From Planctomycetota bacterium (GTDB taxonomy: Bacteria; Planctomycetota; PUPC01; JACPCR01), in NCBI GenBank assembly GCA_030740295.1, contig JASLXP010001133.1:1-8297 (forward strand): DNA of 8,297 bases. Reading direction: 5' to 3'. Positions 5,485 through 8,297 of the stretch are shown one piece after another; the first letter of the stretch is position 1; each line of letters starts with the position of its first letter. The notes under the pieces are model-generated. The model was not told the DNA's origin. It worked only from the letters and a program-made list of their open reading frames with translations, and did no database searches. Made by a program: the position numbers and the translations under genes.

Positions 5485-7278
5485 CTATCGCAGCCTCACA
5501 GACCGCAGCCGGTGGTTTGTACCGAAGTAAATGGTGTCTCCGACGACAGGCCCGACAACTTGAAACTCATCGGGCCCGTCGACAAGAACCTTTGTCTCCA
5601 TCGTATCCGGGTCAAGGGTGTAGACACAGGACGAGGTCATGCCATAAATAATCCCGTCCGGCCCGTGCTGCAGACCGTGGTCGAGGGGACGGCCTGCTGG
5701 GATTTCGACCAGGTCCGTGAATGCACGTGAATCGGCATCAAAGACAAATATCGTTCTGAAATCACCTCCCACGGCAGTGCCCAAGAGGCGTCCATCGTGA
5801 GTGAGAAGCGAATTAAACACCGATAGAGACTGCTCGAGCGTGCCTTCCCAGACCTTCTCCTCTTCATCGTAATCCCAGAGAATCAAAACGGCCTGGTCGA
5901 CCCTGGCTTCTGTGCCTGATCCGGCCCGGATGGTCGTGCCGACGGCAACGAGCTTCTGATGTTCCAGATGAGCGAGGGTGTAGCAGCTTGCCTCACCGGC
6001 GATGTAGCGATACGAGTCCCTCTCACCTGTTTGAGGGTGATACCAGGCGAGTGGCCCACCCCACATACCGTAGTCGGGCACGGAGGCAGTCCAGACCTTT
6101 CCCTGCGGGCCGGTAAGCGTTGAGCGTGGGCGGTAGGAAACATCGTCCATGCGGCCGAGGTGCTGCGGATTTTCTCCCTCGGTCGTGCCGTAATGGTAAG
6201 GCTGCTCCGGATCGTAGACCGAGAGATTCGCGGCCGGATAGGATGCCAGATAAACTTTGCCGTCAAGATTGGCCATCGAATACGCCTCGCCGGTGGATTC
6301 AGATGCTTTGCCGAAATTCACCGTTTCATCCGTCTCAGGATCGTATCGGAAGAAATGAAGCGGCAGAATGCTCGATCCGTAGATCTTGTTGTCCGGCCCG
6401 AGATGCAGGTAAAAGATCTCCGTGCCCTTGGCTTCAAAATCGAGGTCAAAGACATTCGATGAGCCGTCCGGATTGATCACTTCCAGCTTTCGGAAGAGTT
6501 GTTCGTTACTGTCGCCGAATCGGAATCTCCGGCCATCGGAAAGAATGGGTTCTCGCCTGGCCTCCGGCACATCGTCGACGGGCACGGCCTCCCATCCTTC
6601 GATGCGGAAGTTACCCGGGCTGGAAGAAATGTAGAGGTAGCCATCTTCGGCCTCGACCAGTGTGAGCGTGCTCTCTCCTTTGATCGTGACTGGTCCGACC
6701 ACCCGCTTCTCACTCGTCTTTGGATCGAAAACCACGACCTTTGGCTTGGTCATGCGCACGACGGATGCAATCTTCCCATCGTGACTGAGCGAGGGGTACA
6801 GGTACATGTCCACATCATCCATCCTCCCGTGACGCACAAATTCGCCCGTATCCGGATGAAAGCTCGTCAGGTCGGCTGTCCCAAAGCTTCCAACCCAGAT
6901 GACACCTTCTTCATCCTCCACGATCTTGCAGGGGAACGAAGCAGCCTTGGGATTCAGCGCGCCCAGATTTTCAAACACTTCCCGGCCAGGATCAAAGCAG
7001 TGCAGATGGCCGGCATACGCGGACCCGACGTACAGTTTGCCCGTCCGGCTCATCAGCTTCGCGGTGGGGAAATTCGATCCGTCAACTTCCGACATGAACT
7101 GCCGAAGCTCGCCGGTGTCCGGACTGATCTGGAGAACGAAAAAGTTGTCTGCCTGCTGGCCCATGGCGGCATAAACGGTGGGCCGGCCATTCTTGTCGTG
7201 CCCGGCGTAAAGCCCGTTCCAGTTGGTGGCCTGGACGGGAATGGAAATGTCACGGATGTCGGATGCGTTGAAAGACAT
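5485..7278 (-). CDS. Beta-propeller protein of unknown function (597 aa)
   Basis: I recognise the fold type but not a named family. About ten or eleven repeats of 40-60 residues share the pattern 'G-K-[LIV]-[YW]-[VLT]-[GA]-S ... [FY]-D-P-x-T-x-E'. Examples are GKLYVGSAYAG...FDPGRE (80-100), GVIWVGSFGTADLTSFHPDTGE (125-146, with a break in the pattern), DNKIYGSSILPLHFFRYDP (296-314), GKVYLASYPAANLSVYDP (340-357), GKVWTASVPDYG (393-404) and DGIIYGMTSSCVYTLDPDT (541-559). This resembles PQQ-like, SMP-30 and streptogramin-lyase-type propellers, which bind ligands or partner proteins or carry hydrolase or lyase activity. No catalytic set can be named. No signal peptide or membrane segment is visible, so it should be cytoplasmic. 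The ATG at 7278 is 33 bases after the ankyrin gene; the leader is pyrimidine-rich and has no Shine-Dalgarno. The gene lies just upstream of the GH42-like gene, which suggests a role in the same carbohydrate process. Confidence 0.7.
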   Translation of the reverse strand: MSFNASDIRDISIPVQATNWNGLYAGHDKNGRPTVYAAMGQQADNFFVLQISPDTGELRQFMSEVDGSNFPTAKLMSRTGKLYVGSAYAGHLHCFDPGREVFENLGALNPKAASFPCKIVEDEEGVIWVGSFGTADLTSFHPDTGEFVRHGRMDDVDMYLYPSLSHDGKIASVVRMTKPKVVVFDPKTSEKRVVGPVTIKGESTLTLVEAEDGYLYISSSPGNFRIEGWEAVPVDDVPEARREPILSDGRRFRFGDSNEQLFRKLEVINPDGSSNVFDLDFEAKGTEIFYLHLGPDNKIYGSSILPLHFFRYDPETDETVNFGKASESTGEAYSMANLDGKVYLASYPAANLSVYDPEQPYHYGTTEGENPQHLGRMDDVSYRPRSTLTGPQGKVWTASVPDYGMWGGPLAWYHPQTGERDSYRYIAGEASCYTLAHLEHQKLVAVGTTIRAGSGTEARVDQAVLILWDYDEEEKVWEGTLEQSLSVFNSLLTHDGRLLGTAVGGDFRTIFVFDADSRAFTDLVEIPAGRPLDHGLQHGPDGIIYGMTSSCVYTLDPDTMETKVLVDGPDEFQVVGPVVGDTIYFGTNHRLRSVRLR

Positions 7279-7311
7279 GGCAGCAGTCTGAGGAAAGGAA
7301 ATGTTGGCCCC

Positions 7312-7998
7312 TTACTTTTTCGCTCCGCGCTTAATAAGCAGGTTTCGCATTGATTCCGTTCTTGCGCTGGCCAATGGGGTCTTCCTGGCTCGATTCGTGG
7401 CATTCACATCAGCGCCTCCATCGAGCAACAGGGTCGCCACTTCTTTGCGCCCTGAAAAAGCCGCAAGATGCAGCGGCGTTCTACCGTAGTTGTTTCTCGC
7501 ATCTACATCTGCGCCTTTTTTCAGCAACAGCTTTACCACATCTTTATGGCCATTTTTCGCGGCCCGGTGCAGCGGCGTCAGGTCAGACTTCGATTTCGTA
7601 TTCACATCTGCGCCTTTGCTCAAGAGCAGTTGCACAACGTCTGCATGGCCCTTCTCGGCCGCCCGGTCAAGGGGGGTAGCGTCCTTGAATGAGCCTTCGG
7701 TAAACTTCGCGTCTACCTCTGCGCCTTTGGCGAGAAGCAGCTCGGCCATTTTCTTCGAGCCGGTCAACGCAGCGAAATGAAGCGCAGTTGCGCCCTGGTA
7801 ATTGCGCTCGGTACTCCTGGAGTTCACGTTCGCGCCTTTGGCTAACAGCCGCTTAACCGCGTCTGCATCGCCTTCTTTGGCGGCAGCCAACAGACGGCTG
7901 CCGGGGTCGGCCAGGATAGGGGGAGTCGCAAAAGTCATCGCTGCAACGAACGCGAGGCCCTGAATCCTCATGGTGATCATCCGTTTCGGTTTACGCAT
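7312..7998 (-). CDS. Exported ankyrin-repeat protein (228 aa)
   Basis: A basic N-terminus (MRKPKRM) and a hydrophobic run (about 11-30, ending PPILA) form a signal peptide with likely cleavage before DPGS. Met7 (7980) or Met10 (7971) could also be the start and would still leave a leader; none has a clear Shine-Dalgarno. The rest is ankyrin repeats: about 32-69, 70-106, 107-139, 140-172, 173-205 and a short C-terminal cap (206-228). The consensus is visible, for example TPLHRAAKNGHKDVVKLLLK and KGADVDARNN. Repeats 1 and 2 are 37 residues long, with a 4-residue longer loop (STERNYQGA, FTEGSFKDA); repeats 3-5 are the usual 33. Ankyrin repeats bind other proteins, so a periplasmic or surface scaffold is likely. 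It is the first gene of the minus-strand block and 33 bases upstream of the propeller gene. Confidence 0.9.
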   Translation of the reverse strand: MRKPKRMITMRIQGLAFVAAMTFATPPILADPGSRLLAAAKEGDADAVKRLLAKGANVNSRSTERNYQGATALHFAALTGSKKMAELLLAKGAEVDAKFTEGSFKDATPLDRAAEKGHADVVQLLLSKGADVNTKSKSDLTPLHRAAKNGHKDVVKLLLKKGADVDARNNYGRTPLHLAAFSGRKEVATLLLDGGADVNATNRARKTPLASARTESMRNLLIKRGAKK

Positions 7999-8061
7999 TT
8001 TGCATACCCATGTTTCGACAGAAGAGTTAACGGCTCAGTGTGCTGACCAACAGACAATCAG

Positions 8062-8106
8062 GACAGAATGAACTGGGACAGAACGGATCGGCATCACTAT
8101 TCTGTC
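8062..8106. repeat. Cluster of ACAGAA direct and inverted repeats
   Basis: GGACAGAA occurs at 8061-8068 and again at 8076-8083, 15 bases apart, and the flanking bases are also partly alike. The reverse complement ATTCTGTC at 8099-8106 pairs exactly with GACAGAAT at 8062-8069. The three copies could form one hairpin or serve as spaced protein-binding sites. The position, about 100-60 bases before the ankyrin start codon, fits an operator or a transcribed leader structure. The function is inference. Similar ATTCTGTCC intergenic repeats may exist in related genomes, which I cannot check here. Confidence 0.5.
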
Positions 8107-8169
8107 TCATATCACTCTTTACTTTTCGCGCGCTGTAAAAAGGCATCGGGGTTTGTTAGTGTCACCGTG

Positions 8170-8196
8170 ATTATCAAGGGCCTGCGGAAAAATCAA
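8170..8196 (-). promoter_or_regulatory. Possible sigma-70-type promoter for the minus-strand block
   Basis: On the minus strand TTGATT (8196-8191) is followed 15 bases later by GATAAT (8175-8170), five of six bases of TATAAT. The spacing is shorter than the usual 17, though shifted -35 choices would give 16. If used, transcription would start near 8163 and leave an untranslated leader of about 165 bases carrying the ACAGAA motifs. The match is weak and promoter rules in this kind of bacterium are not well fixed. Confidence 0.2.
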
Positions 8197-8222
8197 TTTC
8201 TCGATCATTTCCAAGCATTTCT

Positions 8223-8297
8223 CGCCTGGGCGCGGCGGGGCCGGGGCGGCGGCGTGGGGGGGGGCGCCACCCCCCAGCGCGACCAGCCCCGCGTTTG
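8223..8297. other. Extremely GC-rich low-complexity tail, possible contig-end artefact
   Basis: The last 75 bases are almost only G and C, with a run of nine G (8236 on the GGGGCC steps begin; the nine-G run lies near 8256-8264) followed closely by six C, which can fold back on themselves. The change from the AT-richer leader is abrupt. On the minus strand one frame is open from the window end to a TGA at 8207-8205 and would read as a Pro/Arg-rich peptide ending ARNAWK. That could be the end of another gene, but there is too little to support a call. Sequencing or assembly noise at a contig edge is equally possible. Confidence 0.45.

Larger units (their letters stand above)
7999..8222. other. 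AT-richer leader upstream of the minus-strand block, no gene seen
   Basis: No coding sequence with convincing features was found in this stretch. It is visibly poorer in G+C than the genes. It contains a cluster of ACAGAA/TTCTGT motifs (8062-8106), an odd palindrome TCAC-C-GTGA (8162-8170) and possible promoter elements. On position alone it is the most likely place for the promoter of the four-gene block. Confidence 0.6.

Noticed and set aside
5247..5730. Plus-strand open frames over the gap between the GH42-like and propeller genes
   Set aside because: They run through the palindromic element and the ends of two real genes on the other strand, and their peptides are Arg/Ser-rich and unlike any family.
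6499..7353. Long plus-strand open frame (284 codons) opposite the propeller gene
   Set aside because: It is antisense to a gene with clear propeller repeats, has no recognisable motif, and is of a kind expected by chance opposite a fairly GC-rich gene.
8205..8297. End of an upstream minus-strand gene coding for a Pro/Arg-rich tail
   Set aside because: Only about 30 codons of low-complexity sequence are visible, with no motif and a possible artefact as the source, so it is kept as a note and not called.

Overview
The window looks like part of a genome or metagenome contig from a bacterium of the Planctomycetota/Verrucomicrobiota/Lentisphaerota group. This is an inference. It rests on a sulfatase, a very large secreted glycosidase-like protein and a propeller protein of unknown function lying together, on weak or absent Shine-Dalgarno sites at most starts, and on GTAG-footed intergenic palindromes. 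No rRNA, tRNA, CRISPR array, integrase or transposase was seen.

Layout. The left end is the 3' part of a plus-strand class II aldolase-like gene (2-694). A convergent gap (695-1057) holds three full copies and one decayed copy of a paired-palindrome element, each full copy starting GTAG and ending CTAC. The rest is one minus-strand block. In transcription order it is an exported ankyrin-repeat protein (7998-7312), a beta-propeller protein (7278-5485), a 995-residue secreted GH42-like protein (5362-2375) and a type I sulfatase (2338-1058). The gaps are 33, 122 and 36 bases, which fits one transcript. The 122-base gap holds a second, sequence-unrelated GTAG...CTAC palindrome just upstream of the GH42-like start codon. 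Upstream of the ankyrin gene is an AT-richer leader with repeated ACAGAA motifs. The window ends in a very GC-rich low-complexity tail of uncertain origin.

How the genes may work together (inference). The GH42-like protein and the sulfatase suggest handling of a sulfated carbohydrate, but the glycosidase-like protein has a signal peptide and the sulfatase has none. The two would act in different compartments, so the sulfatase may work on imported fragments. The propeller and ankyrin proteins may be binding or scaffold partners. The aldolase-like gene is on the other strand and could belong to a separate sugar pathway.

The points most worth a second look are: the two GTAG-footed palindrome families, which resemble REP/BIME elements; the apparent loss of the nucleophile glutamate in the GH42-like protein; and the loss of one metal-ligand histidine in the aldolase-like protein. 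I did not find a clear new defence or mobile system. The four-gene block is the best candidate for an undescribed functional unit.
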